A program made the translations under genes and the position numbers. From NCBI RefSeq assembly GCF_024721175.1, contig NZ_CP099399.1, positions 2,480,001-2,544,000 on the forward strand: a stretch of DNA of 64,000 nt, in the 5' to 3' direction. Source of the stretch: Rhizobium sp. Pop5 (GTDB lineage: Bacteria > Pseudomonadota > Alphaproteobacteria > Rhizobiales > Rhizobiaceae). The notes under the pieces were generated by a model that made no database searches, was not told the origin of the DNA, and worked only from the letters and a program-made list of their open reading frames with translations. Positions 41,080 through 49,636 of this stretch are shown piece by piece; within the stretch, counting starts at the first letter, position 1; every line of letters begins with the position of its first letter.

Positions 41080-41826
41080 ATGGTTCTGGAGGGAAAGACA
41101 GCATTGGTAACGGGCGGCTCGAGCGGCATCGGCCTCGCCGCCGCACGCATGCTGCGCGACAACGGCGCCCGCGTCGCGATCATCGGCAGATCCGAAGAAA
41201 AGCTTGCCCTTGCAGTGGCCGAGCTCGGCGGAGACACCCTTCCCATCCAGGCGGATGTCTCCTCGCTCGAAGAGCTGAGCCTGGCGAAGGCCAGGATAGA
41301 AGAGGCGTTCGGATCGCTGGATATCCTGTTCGCGAATGCAGGCCTTGCCCTCGGCACGCCGATTGCGACGACGGATGAAGCCACCTATCATAGGATCATG
41401 GACGTGAACGTGAAGGGCGTCTTCTTCACGGTGCAGGCGATACTGCCGCTGATGCGCGAGGGCGGCTCGATCGTCCTCAACACCTCCTGGCTGAACCAGG
41501 TCGGAACACCCGGCCGGGCGATCCTGTCCGCCTCGAAGGCGGCAGTCCGCTCCTTTGCCAGAACGATGTCGTCGGAACTGCTCGACAGGAAGATCCGCGT
41601 CAACGCCGTCAGTCCCGGCTCGATCGAGACGCCGATCCATCGCGGCCGGGATCAGAGCGAGGAAGAATTCCGCAGCTATGCGGATCGGGTTGGCGCGCAG
41701 GTACCGCTCGGCCGCATGGGCCGGCCGGAAGAGATCGCGTCCGCCGTGCTCTTCCTGGCAAGCGACGCTTCGAGCTATATGCTCGGCGCGGAGATTGTCG
41801 TTGACGGCGGCAGATCGGAGCTTTGA
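41080..41826 (+). CDS. Short-chain dehydrogenase/reductase family protein without the catalytic tyrosine
   Basis: A 248-residue SDR fold. The cofactor motif is TGGSSGIG (residues 11-18), the NAG motif is ANAG (85-88) and the catalytic-serine position is Ser136 in NTSW. The active-site motif reads L149-S-A-S-K153, so the tyrosine of YxxxK is replaced by leucine (codon CTG at 41524-41526) while the lysine is kept. PG(S)IETP and the C-terminal GAEIVVDGG are normal. It is the first gene of a four-gene coupled operon, divergent from a LysR regulator. Classical oxidoreduction is doubtful; binding or a different chemistry is possible. Confidence 0.85.
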   Translation: MVLEGKTALVTGGSSGIGLAAARMLRDNGARVAIIGRSEEKLALAVAELGGDTLPIQADVSSLEELSLAKARIEEAFGSLDILFANAGLALGTPIATTDEATYHRIMDVNVKGVFFTVQAILPLMREGGSIVLNTSWLNQVGTPGRAILSASKAAVRSFARTMSSELLDRKIRVNAVSPGSIETPIHRGRDQSEEEFRSYADRVGAQVPLGRMGRPEEIASAVLFLASDASSYMLGAEIVVDGGRSEL

Positions 41827-41828
41827 CC

Positions 41829-42530
41829 ATGCTATTGAACGAAGACCTCTCGAAGCGCACGCTCGTCCATGCCGCGGAGCTCGATTGGGTGCCGAGCCCG
41901 ATGAAGGGCGTCGACCGGCGCATGCTTTTCCGGATCGGCGAGGAGAAGGCCCGCGCGACATCCATCGTCCGCTACGCCTCACAAAGCAGGTTCTCGCATC
42001 ATGAACATCCCGGTGGAGAGGAGTTTCTCGTCCTCGACGGCGTCTTCCAGGACGAGAGCGGCAACTTTCCCGCCGGCACCTATGTTCGCAACCCACCCGG
42101 AAGCGGACATGCACCGCGGAGCGAGGGCGGATGCACGATCCTGGTCAAGCTCTGGCAGTTCAAGACGACTGACCGCGAGCGCATCGTCCGATTACCTGGT
42201 CAAGGCCGGCCATCCCAGGCTCGCGCCGGCGTCGCCTCCTCGAGAATACTTTTCGAAGGCTCGGACGAGCGCGTAACGCTGGAGGATTGGCATCCGGATG
42301 CCGAGGTCGAGATCGCCAATCCGAAAGGACTCGAACTGCTGGTGATCGAAGGCGGCTTCACCGAGACGGGCGATACGCTCGGCCACTGGAGCTGGCTTCG
42401 CCTGCCCGCCGGACAGCCGCTCCGCGCGACGGCCGGAGGGCAAGGCGCGCGCGTCTGGTACAAATCCGCGCCGCTCCTGCATCAGGACGTCTGCCTCTTC
42501 GACAATCCGGAACACCCTGGGGATAAGTGA
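41829..42530 (+). CDS. Cupin domain protein (ChrR-like, two cupin halves)
   Basis: A 233-residue bicupin. The first half has the metal motif SHHEHPGGEEFLVLDGVFQDESGNFPAGTYVRNPPGSGHAP with His/His/Glu and His ligands, as in ChrR-type anti-sigma C-terminal domains. The second half (FEGSDERVTLEDWHP..., LLVIEGGFTETGDTLGHWSWLRLPAG) keeps the barrel but lacks the full ligand set. No zinc-binding anti-sigma N terminus is present, so a sigma-factor role is not supported. It starts two bases after the SDR stop and ends one base before the oxidase gene. Confidence 0.85.
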   Translation: MLLNEDLSKRTLVHAAELDWVPSPMKGVDRRMLFRIGEEKARATSIVRYASQSRFSHHEHPGGEEFLVLDGVFQDESGNFPAGTYVRNPPGSGHAPRSEGGCTILVKLWQFKTTDRERIVRLPGQGRPSQARAGVASSRILFEGSDERVTLEDWHPDAEVEIANPKGLELLVIEGGFTETGDTLGHWSWLRLPAGQPLRATAGGQGARVWYKSAPLLHQDVCLFDNPEHPGDK

Positions 42531-42531
42531 C

Positions 42532-43635
42532 ATGGAGACTTGCAAAGTAGCCGTCCTCGGCGGCGGTCTCGCCGGGCTGTACACGGCGCAGGCGCTCCAT
42601 GCTTCCGGCATCGATGTCATTCTGGTGGAAGCGCGCGAGCGGCTTGGCGGCCGCATCCTGACGGCCGATGAAACCGGCACGCCGGCAGGGGACGGCTTCG
42701 ACCTCGGCCCTTCCTGGTACTGGCCGCTGATGCAGCCAGCCATGGCGACGCTCGTTAGCGAATTCGGGCTTGCCTCCTTCGGCCAGAACAGCGAGGGAGC
42801 CGTCATCTTCGAACGCATGTCACGCGAGAAGCCCCAGCGCTATCTACCGGCATCGACGGATCAGCAGTCGATGCGGCTTGCCGGCGGCACGGCGGCCGCA
42901 GTCCGTGCCCTGGCCGGCAAGCTCCCGGCTGAGCGCATCCGTCTCGGCTGGAAGGTGACGGCGATGGAGCTCGCCGAAGACGGGGCCCGGCTCACCGTCG
43001 ATACGGGCGGCGACAGCGCGGAGGTCCTGCATGCCGGGCTCGTCGTCGCCGCCCTGCCGCCGCGGTTGCTGGAGACGACGATCGCATTTACGCCGCCGCA
43101 GGATCAGGCAACCGCAGCCCGCTGGCGCGACACCCCGACTTGGATGGCGCCGCATGCGAAATTCTTCGCCATCTACGACAGGCCCTTCTGGCGTAGGGAT
43201 GGTCTCTCCGGAACGGCGCAGAGCATGGTGGGGCCGCTGGTCGAAATCCACGATGCGACGACCGCCTCGGGCAAGCCGGCCCTTTTCGGCTTCCTCGGCG
43301 TCGGCGCGGACCAGCGCGCCGCACTTGGGGAGGAGGTCCTGAAACAGGCATGCCTCGCACAGCTTGCGAAGCTTTTCGGCCCTGAGGCGCTTGAGCCGTG
43401 CGCGACGCTGCTGAAGGATTGGGCTGCCGATTCGCTGACATCGACCGCAGCGGACCGTGCTGGCGGCGGACATCCCATGCCGGGAAGTTCGCGCTGGGTA
43501 TCCGGCCCGTGGGAATCCCGCCTTCTGCTGGCCGGAAGCGAAACAAGCGATTCCGAACCGGGATATCTCGCCGGCGCCGTCATCGCCGCCAAGCGGGCAG
43601 TCGCCGAGATCCGGTCCAGAATGGATAGAGAATGA
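42532..43635 (+). CDS. FAD-dependent amine oxidase family protein
   Basis: A 367-residue flavoprotein. The N-terminal dinucleotide motif is VAVLGGGLAGLYTAQALHASGIDVILVEARERLGGRI (GxGxxG and GGR), followed by DLGPSWYWPLMQPAMATLVSEFGL. The C-terminal FAD contact is WESRLLLAGSETSDSEPGYLAGAVIAAKRAV. The pattern is that of monoamine oxidase/amine oxidase proteins, but it is shorter than typical (about 450). It overlaps the MFS gene by ATGA and follows the cupin by one base. It probably oxidises an amine or related small molecule handled by this operon. Confidence 0.87.
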   Translation: METCKVAVLGGGLAGLYTAQALHASGIDVILVEARERLGGRILTADETGTPAGDGFDLGPSWYWPLMQPAMATLVSEFGLASFGQNSEGAVIFERMSREKPQRYLPASTDQQSMRLAGGTAAAVRALAGKLPAERIRLGWKVTAMELAEDGARLTVDTGGDSAEVLHAGLVVAALPPRLLETTIAFTPPQDQATAARWRDTPTWMAPHAKFFAIYDRPFWRRDGLSGTAQSMVGPLVEIHDATTASGKPALFGFLGVGADQRAALGEEVLKQACLAQLAKLFGPEALEPCATLLKDWAADSLTSTAADRAGGGHPMPGSSRWVSGPWESRLLLAGSETSDSEPGYLAGAVIAAKRAVAEIRSRMDRE

Positions 43636-44843
43636 ACGTCATTCAGCAAGTTTCGCCGGCCCCGGAGATCGCCAAACGCAACTCATGGATTCTGACGGTC
43701 GCGCAGGCCTTCGGCGGCGCGAACGCGCCTGTCGTCGTGTCGCTCGGCGGCCTGGTCGGTCAGCAGCTCTCGCCCGATCCCGATTTCATCACCCTGCCGG
43801 TCAGCCTGCTCAACCTCGGGCTGGCGCTCGGAACCCTGCCGGCGGCCTACGTGATGCGCCGCTTCGGGCGGCGGGCGGGCTATCTGCTCGGTACGGTCAT
43901 CGGCATGGTCTCCGGCATGATCGCCGCTGCGGGCATTGTTCTCGGAAGTTTCATCATCTTCTGTCTCGGCACCTGCCTTGCCGGCTTCTATTCTTCCTAT
44001 GTCCAGAGCTACCGTTTCGCCGCGACCGACAATGCGAGCGGGGCAGAAAGCCAGAAGGCGATCGCCCGTGTCATGATCGGCGGCCTCGCGGCGGCGATCA
44101 TCGGGCCGCAGCTCGTCATCTGGACGCGTGATGCGGTTCCCGGGACGCCCTTCGCGGGAAGCTTCGTAAGCCAGGCGGCGCTGGCCGCCCTGGCATTCCC
44201 GATCCTCTTTCTGCTTCGCAGATCTTCACCGCAGAAAGCCGTGGGCCGGAAAGGCGCCGCGGAGCGGCCGCTTTTCCAGATACTGACCTCGCCGCGTTAT
44301 CTCCTGGCGATCGCCACCGGTGTCGTCTCCTACGGCCTGATGACCTTCGTGATGACCGCCTCGCCGATCGCCATGGTGGGGCACGGACATTCGATTGACC
44401 AGGCAGCTCTCGGCATCCAATGGCACATCCTTGCCATGTATGGGCCGAGCTTCGTGACCGGCCGGCTGATGGTGCACTTCGGCAAGGAACGGGTGGCGGC
44501 CGTCGGTCTGCTGCTGATCGGCGGCTCGGCAGCGGTTGCGCTTTCCGGCTTCGACATCGCCCATTTCTGGATTTCCCTGGTGCTGCTCGGCATTGGCTGG
44601 AACTTCGGCTTCATCGGCGCGACCGCAATGGTGGCCGACTGCCATACGCCGGCCGAGCGCGGCAAGGTTCAGGGGGCGAACGATTTCCTCGTCTTCGGAA
44701 CGGTCGCCTGCGCCTCCTTCTCATCGGGATCGCTGCTGCACAGCTCCGGCTGGGAAACGATCAACTGGTTCGTGCTTCCGGCAGTCGCGCTCGTTCTGGT
44801 TCCTCTGGTCTGGCGCGCGGCCCGGCCGGCCTACGCCCCGTGA
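43632..44843 (+). CDS. Major facilitator superfamily transporter
   Basis: A 403-residue membrane transporter with twelve predicted hydrophobic segments. The motif-A-like loop AAYVMRRFGRRAGYLLGTVIG follows helix 2, a hydrophilic loop near residue 195-210 (RRSSPQKAVGRKGAAER) splits the halves, and RLMVHFGKERVAAVG lies after helix 8. Its start overlaps the oxidase stop (ATGA). It ends 5 bases before the convergent tetR gene. It presumably imports the substrate, or exports a product, of the SDR/cupin/oxidase set. Confidence 0.9.
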   Translation: MNVIQQVSPAPEIAKRNSWILTVAQAFGGANAPVVVSLGGLVGQQLSPDPDFITLPVSLLNLGLALGTLPAAYVMRRFGRRAGYLLGTVIGMVSGMIAAAGIVLGSFIIFCLGTCLAGFYSSYVQSYRFAATDNASGAESQKAIARVMIGGLAAAIIGPQLVIWTRDAVPGTPFAGSFVSQAALAALAFPILFLLRRSSPQKAVGRKGAAERPLFQILTSPRYLLAIATGVVSYGLMTFVMTASPIAMVGHGHSIDQAALGIQWHILAMYGPSFVTGRLMVHFGKERVAAVGLLLIGGSAAVALSGFDIAHFWISLVLLGIGWNFGFIGATAMVADCHTPAERGKVQGANDFLVFGTVACASFSSGSLLHSSGWETINWFVLPAVALVLVPLVWRAARPAYAP

Positions 44844-44848
44844 CGGTT

Positions 44849-45352
44849 TCATGCGAGGGCAGCGCTGCCGCTGTCGAACATGGACCGGTCATCGAGAATG
44901 TTCGCCGTCAGCATCGCGCCTTCCAGGGTAGCGAGAACGTGCACCGCCGTGTCTTTGTCGAGCCCGCCTGCCGTCAGTTTTTCGATACCGAGCAGGAAGA
45001 ACCTTTTCACTTCGATCCTGACGTCCTCCGCCAGATCGTGTGACGTCGCCGCCAGCGCACCGCAGAGACACATCCTGCCGTCGCGGTGAAAAGCCTTGCG
45101 GAAGACCTCCCGCCAAGCCCGGACGATGTCACCGCCCCCAGCCAGTTCATTGTCCACGGCTTCCAGGAACCGATCCGTGTAACGGCGGGCAACGGCAGCC
45201 GCCAGCTTTTCCTTGGTCGGAAAATGGTAATGGACGCTGGAGCTCTTCACGCCGATATCGGCCGCGACCTCGCGGAAGCTGAAGCCGCTATAGCCGGCCT
45301 GGCGAATCCTCTCTTCAGCCGCGTCCAGAATTGCATTTGCCGTATCGCTCAT
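44849..45352 (-). CDS. TetR family transcriptional regulator
   Basis: A 167-residue regulator, short for the family. The helix-turn-helix is ANAILDAAEERIRQAGYSGFSFREVAADIGVKSSSVHYHFPTKEKLAAAVARRY, followed by a compact ligand domain with CLCGALAATSHDLAEDVRIEVKRFF. Start MSDTANAI is preceded by AGGGCAGGA. It is divergent from an SDR gene, and two related palindromes in the gap are the probable operators. The helix-turn-helix resembles that of AcuR/NemR-like regulators of reactive-compound detoxification, but the ligand is unproven. Confidence 0.9.
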   Translation of the reverse strand: MSDTANAILDAAEERIRQAGYSGFSFREVAADIGVKSSSVHYHFPTKEKLAAAVARRYTDRFLEAVDNELAGGGDIVRAWREVFRKAFHRDGRMCLCGALAATSHDLAEDVRIEVKRFFLLGIEKLTAGGLDKDTAVHVLATLEGAMLTANILDDRSMFDSGSAALA

Positions 45353-45365
45353 TCCTGCCCTTTCT

Positions 45366-45439
45366 CTATCTAGCGATAGATAGAGCTTGCGCATCCGGAA
45401 AGCAATCATTATGCATTCGTCATATATCTATCGATAGAT
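45366..45439. promoter_or_regulatory. Paired palindromic TetR operators
   Basis: CTATCTAGCGATAGATAG (45366-45383) is palindromic apart from one mismatched pair. ATCTATCGATAGAT (45426-45439) is a perfect palindrome. Both share the half-site CTATC/GATAG. One lies 14 bases before the tetR start, the other 20 bases before the SDR start, so one protein could repress both genes. Confidence 0.8.
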
Positions 45440-45458
45440 AGACAAAAAGGAGACGAAC

Positions 45459-46226
45459 ATGCGATTTGAAGGTAAGGTAGTCACCATCACCGGCGGCGGT
45501 TCAGGCATCGGCAAGGAAGCGGCGGCGCGCTTCATTGCGGAGGGCGCGAAGGTCGTCATCAACGGACGCAATCTCGAAAAGCTCGAAGCCGCAGCAAGGG
45601 AAATCGACCCGAGCGGCAAGAATGTCGCCATTTCCGCAGGCGATGTCGCCAGGCCGGAAACCGGAGCCGCGCTTGTTGACCTCGCCATTTCCCGTTTCGG
45701 AAAGCTCGATGTCCTCGTCAACAATGCCGGTGTCTTCAATCCGAAGCCGTTCATCGAGCTGACGGAAGCCGATTACGACTGGTATCTGGACACGATCCTC
45801 AAGGGCAAGTTCTTCACTGCCCAAGCAGCGGCGAAGGCGATGAAGGACAAGGGTGGCGCGATCGTCCAGACAGGCTCCATGTGGGCAATCCAGGCAATCG
45901 GCGCGACCCCGTCGGCGGCCTATTCGGCCGCCAATGCCGGCGTCCATGCCATGGTCCGCAACATCGCAATCGAGCTTGCGCCCTACAAGATCCGCATCAA
46001 TGCCGTTGCGCCGGCCGTCGTCGAAACTCCGGTCTACAACACCTTCCTGTCCGACACTCAGGTCAAGGAGATCCTTCCCACCTTCAACGCCTTCCATCCC
46101 CTCGGCCGCAACGGACAGCCGCGCGACGTCGCAGAAGCGATCCTGTTTCTCGCCTCCGAGCAGGCTTCGTGGATCACCGGCACGATCCTTCCCGTCGACG
46201 GCGGCGTGACCGCGGGCCGCCAATGA
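45459..46226 (+). CDS. Short-chain dehydrogenase/reductase family protein with YxxxN in place of YxxxK
   Basis: A 255-residue SDR fold with TGGGSGIG (residues 11-18), NNAG (88-91) and the serine position in QTGS (Ser140). The active-site segment is Y155-S-A-A-N159, so the lysine that lowers the tyrosine pKa and holds the ribose is replaced by asparagine (codon AAT at 45933-45935). [10 protein letters not shown] and the C-terminal GTILPVDGG are standard. AAAGGAG precedes the ATG. It is controlled by paired palindromes shared with the divergent tetR gene. Activity may be altered or cofactor use unusual. Confidence 0.86.
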   Translation: MRFEGKVVTITGGGSGIGKEAAARFIAEGAKVVINGRNLEKLEAAAREIDPSGKNVAISAGDVARPETGAALVDLAISRFGKLDVLVNNAGVFNPKPFIELTEADYDWYLDTILKGKFFTAQAAAKAMKDKGGAIVQTGSMWAIQAIGATPSAAYSAANAGVHAMVRNIAIELAPYKIRINAVAPAVVETPVYNTFLSDTQVKEILPTFNAFHPLGRNGQPRDVAEAILFLASEQASWITGTILPVDGGVTAGRQ

Positions 46227-46340
46227 GGAGGACGGCATGATCAAGATGCAGGATTAGAATCCGTTCGAATCCTTGGCGGCCAGGTAAATTGGCCACGGGC
46301 AGGCGCAGAACGCCTTGTTCTGCGCTTGTCTTCCACCTGC

Positions 46341-46733
46341 CTATTCCTCAAAACGGCCTGCGGTCTCACGATCGCGGTCGTATCGTCTCGCAAGCGGAAA
46401 TGGCGGTAGCCAGGATTCGCGACGAACCGTCCAGAGTTCGTAGGTCGGGATCAGCTGATCGGTGGCATCCAAAGATCCTAAATTCACTTCGATTTCATCC
46501 GCAGTGCGCGAGAAAACCGACGATCCGCAGCGGGGACAGAAAAATCGTCCGGCATAGTCCCGCGTTTCGCCCTCGATGGTCACAGCATCCTGAGGAAAGA
46601 TCGCCGAAGCATGAAAAAGCGCCCCATGATGCTTGCGGCAGTCGAGACAATGGCAAATTCCGACCCGGTACGGGCGCCCCGACGCCACGATCCGGACATC
46701 GCCGCACAGACAGCCTCCCGTGAAACGCTCCAT
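46341..46733 (-). CDS. GFA family (glutathione-dependent formaldehyde-activating/CENP-V fold) protein
   Basis: A 130-residue zinc protein. The cysteine ligands are visible as C8-L-C10 (GGCLCGDV), C27-H-C29 with C32 (CHCLDCRKHHGALFHAS) and C66-P-R-C69 (FFCPRCGSSVF). This is the complete GFA signature. Some members bind glutathione adducts; formaldehyde activation itself is disputed for the family, so only the fold is asserted. It is monocistronic, with its start 70 bases from the spoVR stop. Confidence 0.88.
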   Translation of the reverse strand: MERFTGGCLCGDVRIVASGRPYRVGICHCLDCRKHHGALFHASAIFPQDAVTIEGETRDYAGRFFCPRCGSSVFSRTADEIEVNLGSLDATDQLIPTYELWTVRRESWLPPFPLARRYDRDRETAGRFEE

Positions 46734-46802
46734 CCGCGCCTCCTCCGAAATTAGACGGACAGAATGTCTATGGCCGGTGCGGGCCGCCGAAATTTCATGC
46801 GA

Positions 46803-48353
46803 TCACTGAACGATCTTGCGCGGGCTTGCGGTATGCTCCCTCGCCACGACGTTCGAACCGTCGAGTTCCTGAAGCAGGACGTCGTAACCCCAGAGATCGG
46901 CGAGATGCTGCAGCACGAGCTTCATGTCGGTTTCCTGGAGGTAGCAGCCGTTCACCACAATGTGCTGCAGGAGCAGGCGCCGGTCGCCGGCGAGATCGAC
47001 GTCGACGATGTCGATTGCCGGATCGGTCCAGCCGATATCGTATTCGCGGGAAAGCTGGCGGCGGATGCGGAGATAGCCGCGCTCGTTATGGATCGCCGAA
47101 ACCAGAATGCCTTCGGTCTGATCCGGATCGTCGTAGAGATGGAATAGCCTGAGCTGCCGGATCAGGTTGGGGCTCAGGAACTGGCTGATGAAACTCTCGT
47201 CCCGGTAATTGGCCCAGATGTCCCGCAGGACGCCCATCGCATCACCGCGTCCCGCGATGTCGGGAAACCACGCGCGGTCCTCTTCCGTCGGCGCGGTCAC
47301 GATCCTCTCGATGTCCTGCATCATCGCAAAACCGAGCGCATAAGGGTTGAAGCCCGAAAAGCGCCGGTCGTCGTAGTTCGGCTGGAACACGACATTGGCA
47401 TGAGATTTCAGGAATTCGAGGAAGTTGCCGTCGCTGATTTGCCCGCGCTGGTGAAGCCGGTTCATGATCTGGTAGTGAACATAGGTGGCCGTTCCCTCGT
47501 TCATCACCTTGGTCTGCCGCTGCGGATGGAAATATTGCGCGACATGGCGGACGATGCGAAGGATTTCGCGCTGCCACGGCTGCAGCCGGGGCGCGGATTT
47601 CTCCAGGAAATAAAGGATGTTGTCCTGCGGGAGACCAAGCGCGGCGCGGCGCTTTTCGAGCCCGATGTCGCCCGCCTTCTTGGCCTTGCCGACCGGAACC
47701 GTGCGCCACAGGTCGTTGAACATCTGCTCCTCGTGGGCGCGGCGCTCCTGCAGGCGCTTTTCCTCCTGGCGAAGGTCGAGGGTGTTCTTGCCGGCATAGC
47801 GATGCACCCCGTGCGACATCAGCGCATGTGCCGCATCGAGCGTGCGTTCGACGGCCACCTCGCCGTAACGTTCCTCGCAGCGGGAAATATAGCCCTTGGC
47901 GAAATCGAGGTAATCGAGGATGCCCTGCGCATCGGTCCAGAGCTTGAAGAGATAGTTGTTCTTGAAGAAGTGGTTATGGCCGAAGGCCGCGTGCGCGATG
48001 ACGAGCGTCTGCATCGTCGCCGTATTCTCCTCCATCAGGTAGGAGATGCAGGGCGAACTGTTGATGACGATCTCGTAGGCAAGGTCGCGCATGCCGCGCC
48101 GGTAGAAGGCTTCATGATGGGCGAAGTGCTTGCCGAAGGACCAGTGGCGGTAGAAGAGCGGCATGCCGGTCGAGGAATACGCATCCAGCATCTGCTCCGA
48201 CGTGATGACCTCGATCTGGTTCGGATAGACGTCGAGGCCGAGTTCGTTGAGCGCGATCTCCTCGCAGGCGTCGTGGATGCGCTGCAGTGTCGAAAAATCC
48301 CAGTCGGCGCCCTTGAACAGAAGTAGCTCTTTCGCCCTCAGCGTGGTTGTCAC
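46803..48353 (-). CDS. spoVR: SpoVR family protein
   Basis: A 516-residue protein of the SpoVR/YcgB family. Family blocks are DWDFSTLQRIHDACEEIALNELGLDVYPNQIEVITSEQMLDAYSSTGMPLFYRHWSFGKHF, the YEIVINSSPCISYLMEENT segment, AHAAFGHNHFFKNNYLF and a C-terminal regulatory-looking domain (ERGYLRIRRQLSREYDIGWTDPAIDIVDVDLAGDRRL). No catalytic role is established. It starts at a GTG overlapping the yeaH stop (GTGA). It is the last gene of the prkA-yeaH-spoVR operon, conserved in proteobacteria and linked to stress and starvation. Confidence 0.93.
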   Translation of the reverse strand: MTTTLRAKELLLFKGADWDFSTLQRIHDACEEIALNELGLDVYPNQIEVITSEQMLDAYSSTGMPLFYRHWSFGKHFAHHEAFYRRGMRDLAYEIVINSSPCISYLMEENTATMQTLVIAHAAFGHNHFFKNNYLFKLWTDAQGILDYLDFAKGYISRCEERYGEVAVERTLDAAHALMSHGVHRYAGKNTLDLRQEEKRLQERRAHEEQMFNDLWRTVPVGKAKKAGDIGLEKRRAALGLPQDNILYFLEKSAPRLQPWQREILRIVRHVAQYFHPQRQTKVMNEGTATYVHYQIMNRLHQRGQISDGNFLEFLKSHANVVFQPNYDDRRFSGFNPYALGFAMMQDIERIVTAPTEEDRAWFPDIAGRGDAMGVLRDIWANYRDESFISQFLSPNLIRQLRLFHLYDDPDQTEGILVSAIHNERGYLRIRRQLSREYDIGWTDPAIDIVDVDLAGDRRLLLQHIVVNGCYLQETDMKLVLQHLADLWGYDVLLQELDGSNVVAREHTASPRKIVQ

Positions 48354-49624
48354 GGCGTCACCCTCGACTGTGCGTCACGTTTCTGGAAGAGATCGTGGAA
48401 GACCGGGAATATCTCGCTTCGCCGGCAGACCTTGCGCATCGAAAGCGGCTGCAGTTCCGAGCGGATCCCCTCATAGAGCATCCAGAGGGGCGACCGGGAT
48501 ATCGAGGAGTCGCCGCCCTCTTCGCCGACTTCGATATAGGCGAAATACTGGCAGAGCGGCAAAATCTCCTGCAGGAGATGGCCGGTCAGGTTTCCGTCCG
48601 AATGGGCGTTGTCGCCGTCCGAGGCCTGGGCGCCGTAGATGTTCCACTCCGCCGGATCGAACCGTGCTGCGATAATCCCGCGCATTGCCGCAAGGGCGCT
48701 CGAGACCAGTGTGCCGCCCGTCGCCGGACCGTAGAAGAAGGTTTCCTCGTCCACCTCCTCGGCCCTGTCGGTGTGGCGGATGAAGACGATCTCCACCTTC
48801 TTGTAGCGCTTCGACAGGAAGAGGTAGAGCAGCAGGTAGAAACGCTTCGCAAGGTCTTTCATGTGTTCCGACATGGAACCCGAGACGTCCATGAGGCAGA
48901 ACATCACCGCCTTTGCCACGGGCTTCGGCTCGTTTTCGAAGCGGCGATACCTGATGTCGAGCGGATCGATATAGGGAATGCGCCGGCTTTTTGCCTCGAG
49001 CGACTTGAGCTTCGCCTCAAGCGACAGGCGGGTCTCTTCGTCCTCGCACTCCTCGATCTGCCGCTGCAGGGCTTCGATCTCCTCGGGACGCGGACGGCCG
49101 AGCGCGACGCGCCGCATCATGGCAAGCCGCGTCGTGCGGCCGATGGCGATGTTGGACGGCGACCCGGAGACGGAATAGCCGGCGCGGAAGGGCGTTTCCT
49201 CCTCGGTTTCGGCCAGCCGCCGCTTGGCAAGGTCGGGCAGTTCCAGATCGTCCAGGAACACGTCGAGGAATTCTTCGCGCGTCAGCACGAAACGGAAGCC
49301 GTCCTCGCCGTCGCCCTCGCCCGCATCCTTGGGTTTTCCGCCTTTGCCCCCAGGCGGGCGCGGCAGGATATCGCCTTCGACGAAGGCCCTGTTGCCGGGC
49401 AGGATATGATCGCTGATGCCGCCGTCGCCTCTTCTCAAGCTCGGTTCGGCCATTCCATCGATCGGCAGGCTGATTTCCCCGCCGTCGAGCACATCTCGAA
49501 TATTTCGGTTTTGCAGAGAACGTTTGACCGCCTGCTGCACGGCGCCCTTCATGCGTCGAAGGAACCGCTGCCGATTTTCCAGACTTTTACCGCGCGGATT
49601 TAGCCGCCGGTCGACAATGTGCAT
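48350..49624 (-). CDS. yeaH: YeaH/YhbH family protein (DUF444)
   Basis: A 424-residue DUF444 protein. It starts MHIVDRRLNPRGKSLENRQRFLRR, has a Gly/Lys-rich stretch (LPRPPGGKGGKPKDAGEGDGEDGF), then a von Willebrand A-like domain with the metal-site pattern FCLMDVSGSMSEHMKDLAKRFYLLLYLFL and FIRHTDRAEEVDEETFFYGPATGGTLVSSALA. The family is the invariant middle partner between PrkA and SpoVR. Its function is unknown but probably scaffolds or regulates the kinase pathway. GGAG precedes the ATG; it lies 12 bases after the prkA stop. Confidence 0.93.
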   Translation of the reverse strand: MHIVDRRLNPRGKSLENRQRFLRRMKGAVQQAVKRSLQNRNIRDVLDGGEISLPIDGMAEPSLRRGDGGISDHILPGNRAFVEGDILPRPPGGKGGKPKDAGEGDGEDGFRFVLTREEFLDVFLDDLELPDLAKRRLAETEEETPFRAGYSVSGSPSNIAIGRTTRLAMMRRVALGRPRPEEIEALQRQIEECEDEETRLSLEAKLKSLEAKSRRIPYIDPLDIRYRRFENEPKPVAKAVMFCLMDVSGSMSEHMKDLAKRFYLLLYLFLSKRYKKVEIVFIRHTDRAEEVDEETFFYGPATGGTLVSSALAAMRGIIAARFDPAEWNIYGAQASDGDNAHSDGNLTGHLLQEILPLCQYFAYIEVGEEGGDSSISRSPLWMLYEGIRSELQPLSMRKVCRRSEIFPVFHDLFQKRDAQSRVTP

Positions 49625-49636
49625 AATGGCTCCGCA

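Noticed and set aside
41829..42530. Cupin considered as a ChrR-type anti-sigma factor
   Set aside because: The zinc-binding anti-sigma N-terminal domain is missing and there is no ECF sigma gene nearby.
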